Part shown: one piece after another, positions 35,532-44,984 of the stretch
Numbering within the stretch: the first letter of the stretch is position 1
Layout: every line of letters starts with the position of its first letter
Assembly: GCF_003148745.1 (NCBI RefSeq)
Contig: NZ_QGGU01000004.1
Span: 121,523-185,522 of the forward strand
Length of the DNA: 64,000 bases
Direction: 5' to 3'
From: Pleionea mediterranea
GTDB taxonomy: Bacteria; Pseudomonadota; Gammaproteobacteria; Enterobacterales; Kangiellaceae
Notes under the pieces: model-generated
Seen by the model: the letters and a program-made list of their open reading frames with translations, nothing else
Database searches by the model: none
What the model was told of the DNA's origin: nothing
Position numbers and translations under genes: made by a program

Positions 35532-36079
35532 CAGAAATTTGTCCGATACGCAGTGAAATTATACAGGCCACCGTTGGGGCCGGTTATTAACAAGTCGATG
35601 CGCTTGGCGTCGGAAGCGTTAAGCCCCAAGTCACCGCCTGCATAGGTTACGGTAACAGAGACCTGATAGCTGTTGTAATTGGTGCGTGTGGTTCCGAGTG
35701 CGTTGGTGGGCACTTCGGTCAGTCCATCATAATCATCAACATCATCGAAGCGTGAGCGGCTTTCTCCGGCATCGGGACCAAAGCTGCCCTGTGCCGTACA
35801 AGCGGGTGCTGTGCCATCGCCGCAGCGAGTCTGTGAACCGACAGAATTATTTTCATCAAAGCGTTTGCCAATGATCTCTTCAAGATAGGCCTGGCCCAGT
35901 TCGGCGGCACGAGTTTGTAAAATGGGATTGGCTGAACCGGTTGTTGCTGGATTAAAGGCAATGATCAGGCTGGTCATTGCAATCGCAAACACGGCAATGG
36001 CCACTACCAGTTCAACCAGCGTAAACGCCCGTTGCTGTTTTAGATGATTATGGTTTGGCTGATTAGCACAATCTGGCAT
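35531..36079 (-). CDS. mshD: MSHA pilus minor pilin-like protein MshD
   Basis: The ATG at 36079 (MPDCANQPNH) gives 182 residues; a GTG at 36109 is the longer option. The prepilin segment is KQQRA before FTLVELVVAIAVFAIAMTSL, with Ala instead of Gly at the position before the cleavage site. The C-terminal part, GQAYLEEIIGKRFDENNSVG ... RCGDG, matches MshD. The start overlaps the end of mshC by 17 bp, so translation is likely coupled. Confidence 0.87.
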   Translation of the reverse strand: MPDCANQPNHNHLKQQRAFTLVELVVAIAVFAIAMTSLIIAFNPATTGSANPILQTRAAELGQAYLEEIIGKRFDENNSVGSQTRCGDGTAPACTAQGSFGPDAGESRSRFDDVDDYDGLTEVPTNALGTTRTNYNSYQVSVTVTYAGGDLGLNASDAKRIDLLITGPNGGLYNFTAYRTNF

Positions 36080-36497
36080 AGCCGGCACTCGAGACACAGA
36101 CGTTGACACCCGATGATGGTGTCACCGTCAGAGTAGTTGCGGTGGTTTCACCTAACGTCGTATAGGTAAAACTCGCGGTTGAAAAACTAACGTCGTATTC
36201 GGACGAAAAGTCGAAAGGGTAGCCGGACAAACTACTGCCGTCGGCTTCAATATCCAGAGAAGTAGCGGTTACGGTTGCCACAATGGTGCGGCTGGTATTG
36301 TTCATGGCAAGTTGCTGGGCAAAGCGCAAACGATTGACCAGTTCAGCCGCCGCCGCCCGGCCTTCAAAGCTGTTACTGGAGCCAAACCGTGCCGTAGCCA
36401 CCGCCGCCAAAATACCGATGATAACAATCACAACCACCAGTTCCAGTAATGAAAAAGCCGCCTGTTTTACGGGCGGCTTTATTGAACTATGAATCAT
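36063..36497 (-). CDS. mshC: MSHA pilus minor pilin-like protein MshC
   Basis: 144 residues: leader VKQAA, then FSLLELVVVIVIIGILAAVA with Glu5, then AELVNRLRFAQQLAMNN, a GspH-like minor-pilin pattern, and a late disulfide-forming pair (NVCVSSAGYARLC). As in mshD, the residue before the expected cleavage site is Ala. It lies 13 bp after mshA and overlaps mshD. It is probably a minor pilin of the MSHA fibre. Confidence 0.87.
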   Translation of the reverse strand: MIHSSIKPPVKQAAFSLLELVVVIVIIGILAAVATARFGSSNSFEGRAAAAELVNRLRFAQQLAMNNTSRTIVATVTATSLDIEADGSSLSGYPFDFSSEYDVSFSTASFTYTTLGETTATTLTVTPSSGVNVCVSSAGYARLC

Positions 36498-36510
36498 TCA
36501 GTTTTGCTAA

Positions 36511-36972
36511 TTAGCAGCCTGCGGCAGCAACGGTAACACTAATTGTGCCATCATCATTATTCACATAAGTGACAATACAATCTGTTTCTGGAGTAGTTGG
36601 TGTGGCGTTTGTTAGATCATAGCCGATGGTTCCAGCTGTTGCACCTTGAACTAGCTCATTAGAACTGATATCCATCACCAAAAAGATTTCGTCTTCATTA
36701 GGATATCCTGCTGTGGTAGTCACAGTTGCAGGTGTAGTACCTGTATTAACAGTGGCGTCAGTTCCATTTTCTACACCTTGAATTAGGGCTTTGGCATAAA
36801 CCAGACTGGCAGTACTACGAATACCGGCTTCTACGCCTCGTAATACAGACTCTCTAGCTTCGGACTGAACGCCGATAAATTTAGGCGCGGCAACCGCAGC
36901 CAGAATACCGATAATCGTTATTACGACCACCAGTTCAATTAATGTAAAACCTTTATTTGCTACCGCTTTCAT
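36511..36972 (-). CDS. mshA: MSHA major pilin MshA (only MshA/MshB-type pilin in the locus)
   Basis: 153 residues. Short leader MKAVANKG, then FTLIELVVVITIIGILAAVA with Glu5; LRGVEAGIRSTASLVYAKAL is the MSHA-pilin signature; a C-terminal Cys pair (TDCIV ... AAGC) forms the disulfide loop. The ATG has a near-perfect GGAGG a few bases upstream and a 184-bp AT-rich gap precedes it, as expected for the most highly expressed gene. Many msh loci carry both mshB and mshA; only one such gene is here, so it could be named for either. Confidence 0.88.
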   Translation of the reverse strand: MKAVANKGFTLIELVVVITIIGILAAVAAPKFIGVQSEARESVLRGVEAGIRSTASLVYAKALIQGVENGTDATVNTGTTPATVTTTAGYPNEDEIFLVMDISSNELVQGATAGTIGYDLTNATPTTPETDCIVTYVNNDDGTISVTVAAAGC

Positions 36973-37156
36973 GGATTCCTCCGGGAACTGTTAAAAATAG
37001 TAAGAATTCGTTGGCTATTGGGAAACTCAATTAGAGGCTATTCCCGTCCACAATTATCTACTTTGAAAATTAGCAGATAATACAATATTTAGCAAAATAA
37101 TAAATCATAAATTACCTATTATTCAGTGGGTTATATCGGTCATTTTAAGCATTTCT

Positions 37157-37663
37157 TTAGTTTCGTGTATTCATAGCAACTCGACCACTAACAGGTGAAT
37201 ATGTGATTTTTGTCGATGGGCTATTTAAGGAAGTGAATACACACTTACCATTAATCGCTTCTGCCTTGAGTGATGCATAGGGATCTGGCTGCAACATAGG
37301 GCTCATCGGCTGCAATAAAGCAATCCAAAGCTGTCGGCAATTTCGTGTGGTGATGGGTAATATTACCGAGGATTCAGTGTGATCCGTACCCACCGGAAAA
37401 CCGTGTTGATTAAAGTCGATGTTGTGGTGATCGAGCTGCACTAAATCCAAAATTGCACCGGTTCGGTTGGCTGAGGCGTGATATTTCATATGGGTAAACA
37501 CAATGGCTTCCTGAAACGCCATGGTAGTCATGGCCATCATATTATTGTGTAATCTGATTGATTGGCGATCGCTGGGGTGGTTGATTATCCACAATAAAGT
37601 GAGTGCGAACACAGCAATAAACAGTAACCAGTAAAACTGGCGCGAAAAATATTGCAGCATCAT
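37157..37663 (-). CDS. mshF: MSHA biogenesis protein MshF
   Basis: 168 residues with one N-terminal TM helix (FYWLLFIAVFALTLLWII) and a periplasmic remainder. Its position 3 bp after mshG and before the pilin genes is the conserved place of mshF, and the region SIRLHNNMMAMTTMAFQEAIVFTHMKY fits that family. The protein is poorly characterised and presumed to assist assembly. Identification rests mostly on synteny. Confidence 0.75.
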   Translation of the reverse strand: MMLQYFSRQFYWLLFIAVFALTLLWIINHPSDRQSIRLHNNMMAMTTMAFQEAIVFTHMKYHASANRTGAILDLVQLDHHNIDFNQHGFPVGTDHTESSVILPITTRNCRQLWIALLQPMSPMLQPDPYASLKAEAINGKCVFTSLNSPSTKITYSPVSGRVAMNTRN

Positions 37664-37666
37664 GGG

Positions 37667-38896
37667 TTAAGCACCTGCAGATGAAGCCAGATTCCAAATT
37701 GGCATAAACACACCCAGCGCCAGTACCAGTATCATGGCTCCCACAATTAGTATTAATACAGGCTCTATATAGTCGCCAATTTTTTTGATGTCGTAATCCA
37801 CTTCGCGCTCATAAAAGTCGGCCACTTCTTCCAGCATTTCATCCACCTGTCCGGTGTCTTCCCCCACTTGCAACATTTGCATCACCAGTGAGGAGAACAT
37901 TTTGCTTTTCGTGGCGGCCATGGTGATGCTTTCACCCCGCTCAACGGCTGCCCGCATATCAATAACATGATTGCCGACATAACGATTATCGACCACCATG
38001 GAGACAACACCCAATGCATGGGTAACGGAGACGCCGGCACGAGACATCATGGCAAATGCACGGGCAAAGCGCGCTAATAGCGCACGGTAAATAATGCTGC
38101 CAAATATCGGGAGATTGAGCTTTTTTTCATCCCAGACTAATCGACCTTTGTCGGAGTTGATATATTGCTGAATTAACACCACCAGTAAAATTGATCCGCC
38201 GACTATCAGATACCAGTAGTTAACAAAAAAGTCGGATGTGCCAATAAGAATGCGGGTAAACAGGGGTAACTCTTCTGTGGACATACTGCGAAATAAAGCT
38301 GCCAATTTTGGAATAACCAACCAGTTAATGGCGCCAAAGGCCACCACCAGTAAACCGAGAACGATTGATGGATAACGCATGGCGGATTTAACCCGGTTGC
38401 GATTTTGTTCTTCCAGTTCCAGATAGCTGGCCAGTCGTTCAAACGCTTCTTCTAAATTACCGGAGTTTTCGCCAACATGAATAAGGCTGACATAAAACGA
38501 ATTAAAAATATGTGGGTGTCGCGAAAAACACGACGCTAAATCGTTACCAGCGGTCAGGCCATCGAGTATGTCTCGTAACGCTTCTTTTAATGGCAAACTG
38601 TTCGATGTATCGATAAGACCAATTATGGATTTATTAAGCGGTACGCCCGCTTTTGTCAGGCTGTACATCTGGCGTGAAAACATCACCAGATCATTGGTTT
38701 CAACTTTTTTCGATTGAAACAGTTTTTTTAAGCTTTCACCAATGTCATTACTTTTGTCTTTCTGCTCGGTTATTTGAACCGGAATAAGTCCTTGCCCTTG
38801 CAGCCTGTCGGCAATGGCTTCTCGACTGGTTGCTTCAAGGGTGCCATCAACCGAGGCACCGTTTGAGCGTCGTGCTTTGTATTCAAAGATCGGCAT
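37667..38896 (-). CDS. mshG: MSHA inner-membrane platform protein MshG (GspF/PilC family)
   Basis: 409 residues, two GspF domains: N-terminal (about 70-190, FSRQMYSLTKAGVPLNKSI) and C-terminal (about 270-395, FARAFAMMSRAGVSVTHAL), each followed by TM segments (about 175-195, 222-242 and 380-400). N-terminal PIFEYKARRSNGASVDGTLEA is the usual family start. The platform couples the MshE motor to pilin extrusion. It starts 24 bp downstream of mshE. Confidence 0.93.
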   Translation of the reverse strand: MPIFEYKARRSNGASVDGTLEATSREAIADRLQGQGLIPVQITEQKDKSNDIGESLKKLFQSKKVETNDLVMFSRQMYSLTKAGVPLNKSIIGLIDTSNSLPLKEALRDILDGLTAGNDLASCFSRHPHIFNSFYVSLIHVGENSGNLEEAFERLASYLELEEQNRNRVKSAMRYPSIVLGLLVVAFGAINWLVIPKLAALFRSMSTEELPLFTRILIGTSDFFVNYWYLIVGGSILLVVLIQQYINSDKGRLVWDEKKLNLPIFGSIIYRALLARFARAFAMMSRAGVSVTHALGVVSMVVDNRYVGNHVIDMRAAVERGESITMAATKSKMFSSLVMQMLQVGEDTGQVDEMLEEVADFYEREVDYDIKKIGDYIEPVLILIVGAMILVLALGVFMPIWNLASSAGA

Positions 38897-38920
38897 TAGT
38901 AAATCCGTTGTGGTTGTGGC

Positions 38921-40660
38921 TTAAGCGGTTTCATCGTCAGGATTTCCGGGAAGTAAGTCGGTTTCTTCCACTGTTTCGCCAATTCGGTACACCTCTTCCA
39001 AAGAGGTGACACCTTTTACAGCGAGTTTAACCACACTGTCGAGCAGTGATTTATATAAAGGCGATGCTTTTGAGGCCTTGGTAAATTCATCCACATCATT
39101 GCGGCGAAGCGCGCTGAGCATATCGTCATCGAGAACCAACATCTCGTGGATCGCAACACGTCCACGGTAACCGGTATTATTGCATTGAGTACAACCATCG
39201 CCGTGTTTAAAGGTTGCATTGCTTAATTGAGCGCCTTTAATGGATTCGAGCCAGGTGTGCTCCTGAGGATCGGGCTGATGATCTTTGGCGCAATAGGTAC
39301 ACACCCGCCTTACCAGTCTCTGAGCAATGATGCCGCGTAATGCACTGGCAACAAGATAGGGCTCTGCGCCCATGTCCGCTAATCGAAGTGCAGAAGAAAT
39401 GGAATCGTTGGTGTGTAATGTTGATAACACAAGATGTCCGGTCATGGCGGCACGTAAACCAATTTCAGCGGTTTCCTGATCGCGCATTTCGCCCACCAGA
39501 ACGATGTCGGGATCCTGTCGTAACACAGCTCTAAGTACTCGCGAAAAGTCGAGACCAATTTTTGTATTAACCTGAACCTGATTGACCCGCGATAAATAAT
39601 ATTCCACCGGATCTTCAATGGTGATTATTTTTTTCTCCGGTGAATTCAGTTCACTTAATGCAGAATATAAGGTTGTGGTTTTACCGGAGCCGGTAGGGCC
39701 GGTGACCAATACCATGCCGTGTTGTGAGCGCAACAGTTGTCGAAATTGATTGAGGATTTCGCCGTCCATGCCAATTTCGTCCAACCGCAAAATACCGCTG
39801 GTTTGATCCAGTAGTCGCATCACCACCGACTCACCATTTTGTACCGGCATGGTTGAAAGACGAACATCAACACTGTGACCGCGAACTTTTATATTAAAGC
39901 GGCCATCCTGGGGTTTTCGTTTTTCCGATATATCCAGTCCACACATTAATTTTAGACGCAGAACCAGAGCAGATGCGATCCGCTTTTCTTTCATTACCTG
40001 TTCTTGCAGAGAGCCATCAACCCGTAATCGAATGCGAATAACATCCTGATCCGGTTCAATATGAACATCGGACGCCTGCAGTTGAACCGCTTCTTCAAAC
40101 ACGCTTTTTAACAGTTTGGCGACCGGAGCTTCGTCAGAGTCGGTTGTATCGGCCAGTGTGGGCAACTCAAATTCGTCTGTTCCTAATTCACCTTCCAGTT
40201 CTTCGGCAAGAGAACTTATTTCACTGGTTTTACGATAAAACAAATCGATGTTTCTGATAATGTCGGCTTCTTTGGCAACACCAACTTTAACCGGCTTTTT
40301 CAGGATTGCCTGAATTTGATCGTAACGATGAAGATCGGTGGGATCCGCCATGGCGATCAAAAAGCCTTCCGGTTTTTCATCAATAACCAGTGTTCTAAAT
40401 CGACGGGCCTGAATTTCTGAAAGATTGCCGATAACACTTTGATTGACTTTAAAATTGGGCAAGTCGATGTAATCTATTTCAAGCTGCTGGGCTAAAAATC
40501 GTAATAACTGTTCTTCACCCACGTACCCAAGATTAACCAGCATAGAACCCAACCGCTGACCGGTGGACTTCTGTTGTTTTAACGCATCCATCAATTGATC
40601 TTCGGTAATTACATTACCTTCTACCAGTAAATCACCGAGTCGTATTTTCTTTCTAAGCAT
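38921..40660 (-). CDS. mshE: MSHA extension ATPase MshE (GspE/PilB family)
   Basis: 579 residues. The N-terminal MshEN/GspE_N domains (RLGDLLVEGNVITEDQLMDAL) correspond to the c-di-GMP-binding motif described for MshE of Vibrio. The ATPase core has Walker A GPTGSGKTTTLYS (about 335), the Asp box ITIEDPVEY, Walker B VLVGEMRDQETAEIG, the His box LSTLHTND, and a tetra-Cys zinc site (VCTYCAK ... CTQCNN). It powers pilus extension in the cytoplasm. The start overlaps the mshN stop as TAATG. The GGDEF protein at 12249 could in principle feed this c-di-GMP receptor. Confidence 0.94.
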   Translation of the reverse strand: MLRKKIRLGDLLVEGNVITEDQLMDALKQQKSTGQRLGSMLVNLGYVGEEQLLRFLAQQLEIDYIDLPNFKVNQSVIGNLSEIQARRFRTLVIDEKPEGFLIAMADPTDLHRYDQIQAILKKPVKVGVAKEADIIRNIDLFYRKTSEISSLAEELEGELGTDEFELPTLADTTDSDEAPVAKLLKSVFEEAVQLQASDVHIEPDQDVIRIRLRVDGSLQEQVMKEKRIASALVLRLKLMCGLDISEKRKPQDGRFNIKVRGHSVDVRLSTMPVQNGESVVMRLLDQTSGILRLDEIGMDGEILNQFRQLLRSQHGMVLVTGPTGSGKTTTLYSALSELNSPEKKIITIEDPVEYYLSRVNQVQVNTKIGLDFSRVLRAVLRQDPDIVLVGEMRDQETAEIGLRAAMTGHLVLSTLHTNDSISSALRLADMGAEPYLVASALRGIIAQRLVRRVCTYCAKDHQPDPQEHTWLESIKGAQLSNATFKHGDGCTQCNNTGYRGRVAIHEMLVLDDDMLSALRRNDVDEFTKASKASPLYKSLLDSVVKLAVKGVTSLEEVYRIGETVEETDLLPGNPDDETA

Positions 40661-42042
40661 TAGAACAAACCTTGTAAATATTGGGTTTTTTGCGCAATGT
40701 ACTGATGTTGTGGTTGGGTCACTCTTGGATCTTTGGCCGCTTTTACCAACGCCTGATGCGCATCTCGATATCGCTTTACCGCTTCAAGAGAAACACTCAA
40801 CCCAATCCACCAGTCGCCTCGTTCAGGCGACTGGCGTAATAAATTAACATACAATTCGATAGCCGTTTGATGTTGACCCAGTTGTTGCAACGCCAGTGTG
40901 CGCATTAACATTAAAGTGGTATTGCTTTGATGATCACTTGACGTGGCGTGAACAACATTTTGCCATTGGCGTTGATTGGCGTAATGACGTGCCAATAAAA
41001 TTCGGTAGGTGGTGTGTCCCGGAAAACTGGCTATTTGTTGCTCCAGCAAGGATACCAACGCCTGAGTATTATTTGTTTGCAAAAAAACATAAGCCAGCTT
41101 TTCCGCAGCTGGGTGATAATCGTTATATTCACTGAGTAAATTGCTGAGTTGTTGCTCTGCCTTACCGAATAAGCCATTTTCAATAAACCCATTTGCCAAT
41201 TGCAACTGCTGCTTTTTCTGCTGAGCATCGGACAGGTTTTTAACTTTGGTGTTGTTTGTCGCAACCGCGTCTACTTTTTTTGCGTTTGTATTTTGTTTAA
41301 CGTCATTCTTAATAATACTTAACTGTTTTTCGGTTGACTCTTCACTGGCTGGGCTATTCTCGTTTGAACTGTTTTCGTTTGAATTGTTTTCGGCTGAACG
41401 GCTTTCGATTAAATGATTAGTAGTTGAGCGATTATCAGTGGAACTATTATCTGTGGAACTATGATTAGTCGAACTGAAACTGTCTGAACTAGAAGCCAGA
41501 GCATTATTCGGTTGAGTTGTATCTGTCGATTGGCTTGTATCTGAAATAGTTTTAGCTTTGTCTAAAATGACATTGTCAGAATTAGAGGCTTTCGCATTGG
41601 TAGTTTGAGAGCGGGTGCTGTTTGATTCAAAAACGTTTTTATCCGATGAGACGGAAGACAATTGTTCAGAAGTCGTATCCTCTATCATTGATGTATCATG
41701 CGTTAGCGGCGAAGTATTTGAAGAAGCACCTTCATGCTTAATGTTCGCAACTGTTTGTGACTCGTCTTGGCTGGATTGCAAATTATTATCACTGTCAGCC
41801 ACTGTATTGTGTAAATTTGCTATTGGTTGCTCACTGGCTGGATCTGAAAGTGGATTAACAATATAAAAACTGATCGCTACAGCTGTCAGCAATAAAAGAA
41901 TGAATAAACGTTTAAGATAAGGCTTAGCATTATCATGAGTCGCATCGCTAACTGAATCACTAACATCAGTATCGTCTAACTTGAGTGTTTGTTCCGGTTT
42001 ATTTTGCTGCAAATCGCGCAACATTTTATTGACCACACTCAT
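40660..42042 (-). CDS. mshN: MSHA biogenesis TPR protein MshN
   Basis: The ATG at 42042 (MSVVNKMLRDLQQ) is the family start and overlaps the mshM stop as ATGA; a TTG at 42054 is rejected. The 460 residues comprise a cytoplasmic N-terminus, one TM helix (LFILLLLTAVAISFYIV), a long low-complexity Ser/Thr/Asn/Asp-rich linker (about 70-270) and C-terminal TPR repeats (about 270-455, FIENGLFGKAEQQLSNLL, RILLARHYANQRQWQNVV). TPR partners of this type help secretin assembly. The linker is built of short imperfect repeats and is probably variable between strains. Confidence 0.88.
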   Translation of the reverse strand: MSVVNKMLRDLQQNKPEQTLKLDDTDVSDSVSDATHDNAKPYLKRLFILLLLTAVAISFYIVNPLSDPASEQPIANLHNTVADSDNNLQSSQDESQTVANIKHEGASSNTSPLTHDTSMIEDTTSEQLSSVSSDKNVFESNSTRSQTTNAKASNSDNVILDKAKTISDTSQSTDTTQPNNALASSSDSFSSTNHSSTDNSSTDNRSTTNHLIESRSAENNSNENSSNENSPASEESTEKQLSIIKNDVKQNTNAKKVDAVATNNTKVKNLSDAQQKKQQLQLANGFIENGLFGKAEQQLSNLLSEYNDYHPAAEKLAYVFLQTNNTQALVSLLEQQIASFPGHTTYRILLARHYANQRQWQNVVHATSSDHQSNTTLMLMRTLALQQLGQHQTAIELYVNLLRQSPERGDWWIGLSVSLEAVKRYRDAHQALVKAAKDPRVTQPQHQYIAQKTQYLQGLF

Positions 42043-42938
42043 GGCATTATCCAAAGCGCCAGAGCGCTGCTACTGAATACACTCAGTCCAATTACGGCGA
42101 GTGCTGCTTTTAATCGTGTGGCATAAATTCGCGTGTCGTCGGTATCTAAAACAGCGTGCCAGACTTGCGATAAACCAATGCTGCGCTTATTCGCACCATA
42201 GGCAAGCATCAAGGATTTATGGGTTAAAATATTAATTAATCTGGGAATGCCCCGGCTGGCTTTATGCAGTAACCATTGTGCCGTGTTTGAAAGAGTAATA
42301 TTTCGTTCCACGGATACTTTTGCAATTCGATGATTTAAGTAGGCTTTTGTCTGGCTGTAAGTAAGCGGAAAGAGTTTATGAGAAAACACAATACGCTGAC
42401 GCAGTTGTCGTAAATGAGGTTGAGAAAGCTTGCTGTCGAGTTCTGGCTGGGCAAACAAGACTATTTGCATCAGTTTATTCGATTCTGTTTCTAAATTGGT
42501 AAATAACCGCAGCGCTTCCAGCGTTTCATCGGGCATGCTTTGCGCTTCATCAATAATTAAAATGACCGGGCCACGCTTTTTATTGATATCAATTAGTTTG
42601 CGCTGAATTTTAGGCACCAGTTGTTCTTCACCAACGGATTTGCCGAGCCGCATATTGAGTTCGTGCGCAAGAGAAAGTTTAAGTTCTCGTGGCGTTAACA
42701 CCGGATTAGGAATATAGGCAACTTGTCGCTGCTCACCAATCTTATTGATTAGCAAACGACACAACATGGTTTTGCCCGAGCCGACTTCGCCGGTAATTTT
42801 ACAAAAGGCTTCACCAGTGGACAGGGCAAACTTTAAGGTATTCAGTGCTGATTTATGGCTGGGTAGCGCACAGAACAATTCAGTATCCGGTGTTAACGAA
42901 AAAGGCAGTTTTCGAAAGCCATAGTGATACAGATACAT
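42039..42938 (-). CDS. mshM: MSHA biogenesis AAA ATPase MshM (ExeA-like)
   Basis: 299 residues: YLYHYGFRKLPFSLTPDTE start, Walker A GEVGSGKTMLC, Walker B VILIIDEAQSMP, sensor region LRLFTNLETESNKLMQIVL, and a hydrophobic C-terminal helix (LAVIGLSVFSSSALALWIM). ExeA/MshM ATPases work at the inner membrane to help secretin multimerise through peptidoglycan. The stop overlaps the mshN start. Typical length for the family without a peptidoglycan-binding domain. Confidence 0.92.
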   Translation of the reverse strand: MYLYHYGFRKLPFSLTPDTELFCALPSHKSALNTLKFALSTGEAFCKITGEVGSGKTMLCRLLINKIGEQRQVAYIPNPVLTPRELKLSLAHELNMRLGKSVGEEQLVPKIQRKLIDINKKRGPVILIIDEAQSMPDETLEALRLFTNLETESNKLMQIVLFAQPELDSKLSQPHLRQLRQRIVFSHKLFPLTYSQTKAYLNHRIAKVSVERNITLSNTAQWLLHKASRGIPRLINILTHKSLMLAYGANKRSIGLSQVWHAVLDTDDTRIYATRLKAALAVIGLSVFSSSALALWIMP

Positions 42939-42953
42939 GCGCTACTCAATAAG

Positions 42954-44603
42954 TTATTGACCAAACCGATCAAATCGCTGTTTAGATTCTTTTACCTGAC
43001 TGTCCCAACCGTTAGGATCAACAACGGTCGCTTTCAGTAATAAAACCAGTTCGCTTTTGACGACTTTGTCACGTTGTTGTTTAAACAGATTACCGATAAC
43101 CGGAATATTACTGAGTACCGGCACACCAGAATCGGTTTTGACCACCTGATTTTGCATCAGACCACCAATCACAACCACTTCACCACTTCTCAGTTTAACA
43201 ATGGAATCCGATTCACGAATGCTGCTTAAAGCCAAAGGTAATGTCAGGTTTTGATCGCCAATATTAATTTGTTTAGTTTGATCGTTGACTTCGCTGACCG
43301 AAGGATGGACGTGCAAAATAATGTCGCCGTTGGCGCTAACCTGTGGCATAACATCCAGTGCGATGCCAGAGAAAAATGGTGTAAGTGTTACGTCCGGCGT
43401 GGTGGTTGAACTGATCCCGGAAGTGGTCGTGGTGCTGATATCCGTGACAAAAAATTCATCGGTGCCCACTTTAATCACAGCTTTCTGATTATTAATGGTG
43501 GAAATACGCGGGCTGGATAACACCTGTACGTTACCTTGTTGCTCTAGCAAGTTAACCGTGGCACTGAAAGGGTTAGGATCATTAGGATCTGTCTCGTACA
43601 ACAAGTTAAACACGCCATTGATTGGGTTGGCTTCAGCAGCAACATCCAGTTCCTGCCCCATCTGACCCAGCGCTATCATATTGCCGGCGCCGTTCACCTG
43701 AACTTTTGACCAGTCGATCCCAGCCTGAAACTCATCGTTCAGTTTTACTTCCAAAATTTTAGCTTCAAGAATTACCTGCCGCCCCAAATTGGCCTGAGCA
43801 ACGCCTAAGTACTCCGCCACCTGTCGCTGCACCATGGGTCGTGCTTTTACCAGCACAATACCGGTTTGTGGGCTCACCATAACCAGACTGTTATCGTCTT
43901 GTGAGGCAATGGCGTTCAGTGCTTTTTGCACTTCTTGCCATAAATTGGTTGATGAGTTGGTTTCAATGTTTGAAGAGTTGATGGTGCTAACATTTTGGCC
44001 GCCCTGACCACCGCCACTGTTACCGCCTTGCTGGCCTTGTTGCCCCTGACCACCACTGGAATAAATTTGTCCGGAGCTGACCTGAGTTTGCGATTTGCCT
44101 TTGCGTTCAAGATTTAAATAGTCGAGCGGGTAAACAGCGGTCTGTAATTTTGAACCGCCTACATAGTAAATACTGCCCTGTTGTTGCACATCAATATCGT
44201 GGGTTTGTTCGAGTACCGATAAAACTTCATCGATGGTAACGTTTTTCAGTTGCAGCGTAAGGGGATCGGTCAGGTTGGGATCCACCAGAATATTGTAAGG
44301 CGTGTCGTCGACCAAACCCATCAGGAATTTATTCATGGGCAGTTGATCGGCTTTAATGTCAAACCGCGTGGCGGAAACGGGCGCGTCATTGCCCAGAGTG
44401 ACTTGAGGCATTAAAGAGTCGAGCATGGCGCTGGAATCGGGCGCAGTTTGAGTTGATGAAGGCGTTGTTGCATCATCTTCAAATGTTTGTTGAACCATGG
44501 TTGGAGGCGTCGCCTTAGCTGACGGCTCAGGTTCGGTTGTGGTGGCACAAGCCGAAAGATAAAGCGCGGTGATCGCTGTGTAAATTAGCTTTTGCTTAGT
44601 CAT
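42954..44603 (-). CDS. mshL: MSHA outer-membrane secretin MshL
   Basis: 549 residues. Lipobox YLSAC (Cys about 19), an STN/secretin N-terminal domain (about 75-150, PYNILVDPNLTDPLTLQL), a Gly/Gln-rich linker (about 180-205), N1-like domain (ALNAIASQDDNSLVMVSPQTG), and the conserved secretin beta-barrel (about 290-530, VQVLSSPRISTINNQKAVIKVG, LRSGEVVVIGGLMQNQ, PVLSNIPVIGNLFKQQ). It forms the pore through which the MSHA pilus leaves the outer membrane. It starts 15 bp after mshK. Confidence 0.95.
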   Translation of the reverse strand: MTKQKLIYTAITALYLSACATTTEPEPSAKATPPTMVQQTFEDDATTPSSTQTAPDSSAMLDSLMPQVTLGNDAPVSATRFDIKADQLPMNKFLMGLVDDTPYNILVDPNLTDPLTLQLKNVTIDEVLSVLEQTHDIDVQQQGSIYYVGGSKLQTAVYPLDYLNLERKGKSQTQVSSGQIYSSGGQGQQGQQGGNSGGGQGGQNVSTINSSNIETNSSTNLWQEVQKALNAIASQDDNSLVMVSPQTGIVLVKARPMVQRQVAEYLGVAQANLGRQVILEAKILEVKLNDEFQAGIDWSKVQVNGAGNMIALGQMGQELDVAAEANPINGVFNLLYETDPNDPNPFSATVNLLEQQGNVQVLSSPRISTINNQKAVIKVGTDEFFVTDISTTTTSGISSTTTPDVTLTPFFSGIALDVMPQVSANGDIILHVHPSVSEVNDQTKQINIGDQNLTLPLALSSIRESDSIVKLRSGEVVVIGGLMQNQVVKTDSGVPVLSNIPVIGNLFKQQRDKVVKSELVLLLKATVVDPNGWDSQVKESKQRFDRFGQ

Positions 44604-44618
44604 TATCTTTTATTAACC

Positions 44619-44984
44619 TTATTTGTTGACCGCTTTGACACTGGGCGTTAAGCGAAGCGTTTTATACTGTTTGCCTTTACGTAACAAAACTTTGTGTGCA
44701 TCTATGGCGTGCACAATATAGCCATTAATTGGATCGCCAACAGTAACAATACTGCTGTCGATAATGGCTTTATTGGATTTGTTTTGAACAATAATACCTT
44801 TAAGCTGATTCTTCTGCTGAACCGGTTTTTTATCCGTTTCACTTGTACTGCTTTTTTGTGGTTTGTACTGCGTATTAATTAACGGACGCGTTGGGTCGTT
44901 CAGCGTTGGCTGCTCTTTAGCAGTCAATGGCTGAGACACGCAGCAAGCAATTAAAAGGCTAAGCGCCAATCCAGTTTTTATCAT
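44619..44984 (-). CDS. mshK: MSHA biogenesis protein MshK
   Basis: 121 residues with a signal peptide (LALSLLIACCVSQPLTA), then LNDPTRPLINT and a PilP/GspC-like small beta domain (LKGIIVQNKSNKAIIDSSIV, GDPINGYIVHAIDAHKVLLRKG). It corresponds to the periplasmic linker between the inner-membrane MshI/J complex and the secretin. It overlaps mshJ by 26 bp and precedes mshL by 15 bp. Confidence 0.85.
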   Translation of the reverse strand: MIKTGLALSLLIACCVSQPLTAKEQPTLNDPTRPLINTQYKPQKSSTSETDKKPVQQKNQLKGIIVQNKSNKAIIDSSIVTVGDPINGYIVHAIDAHKVLLRKGKQYKTLRLTPSVKAVNK

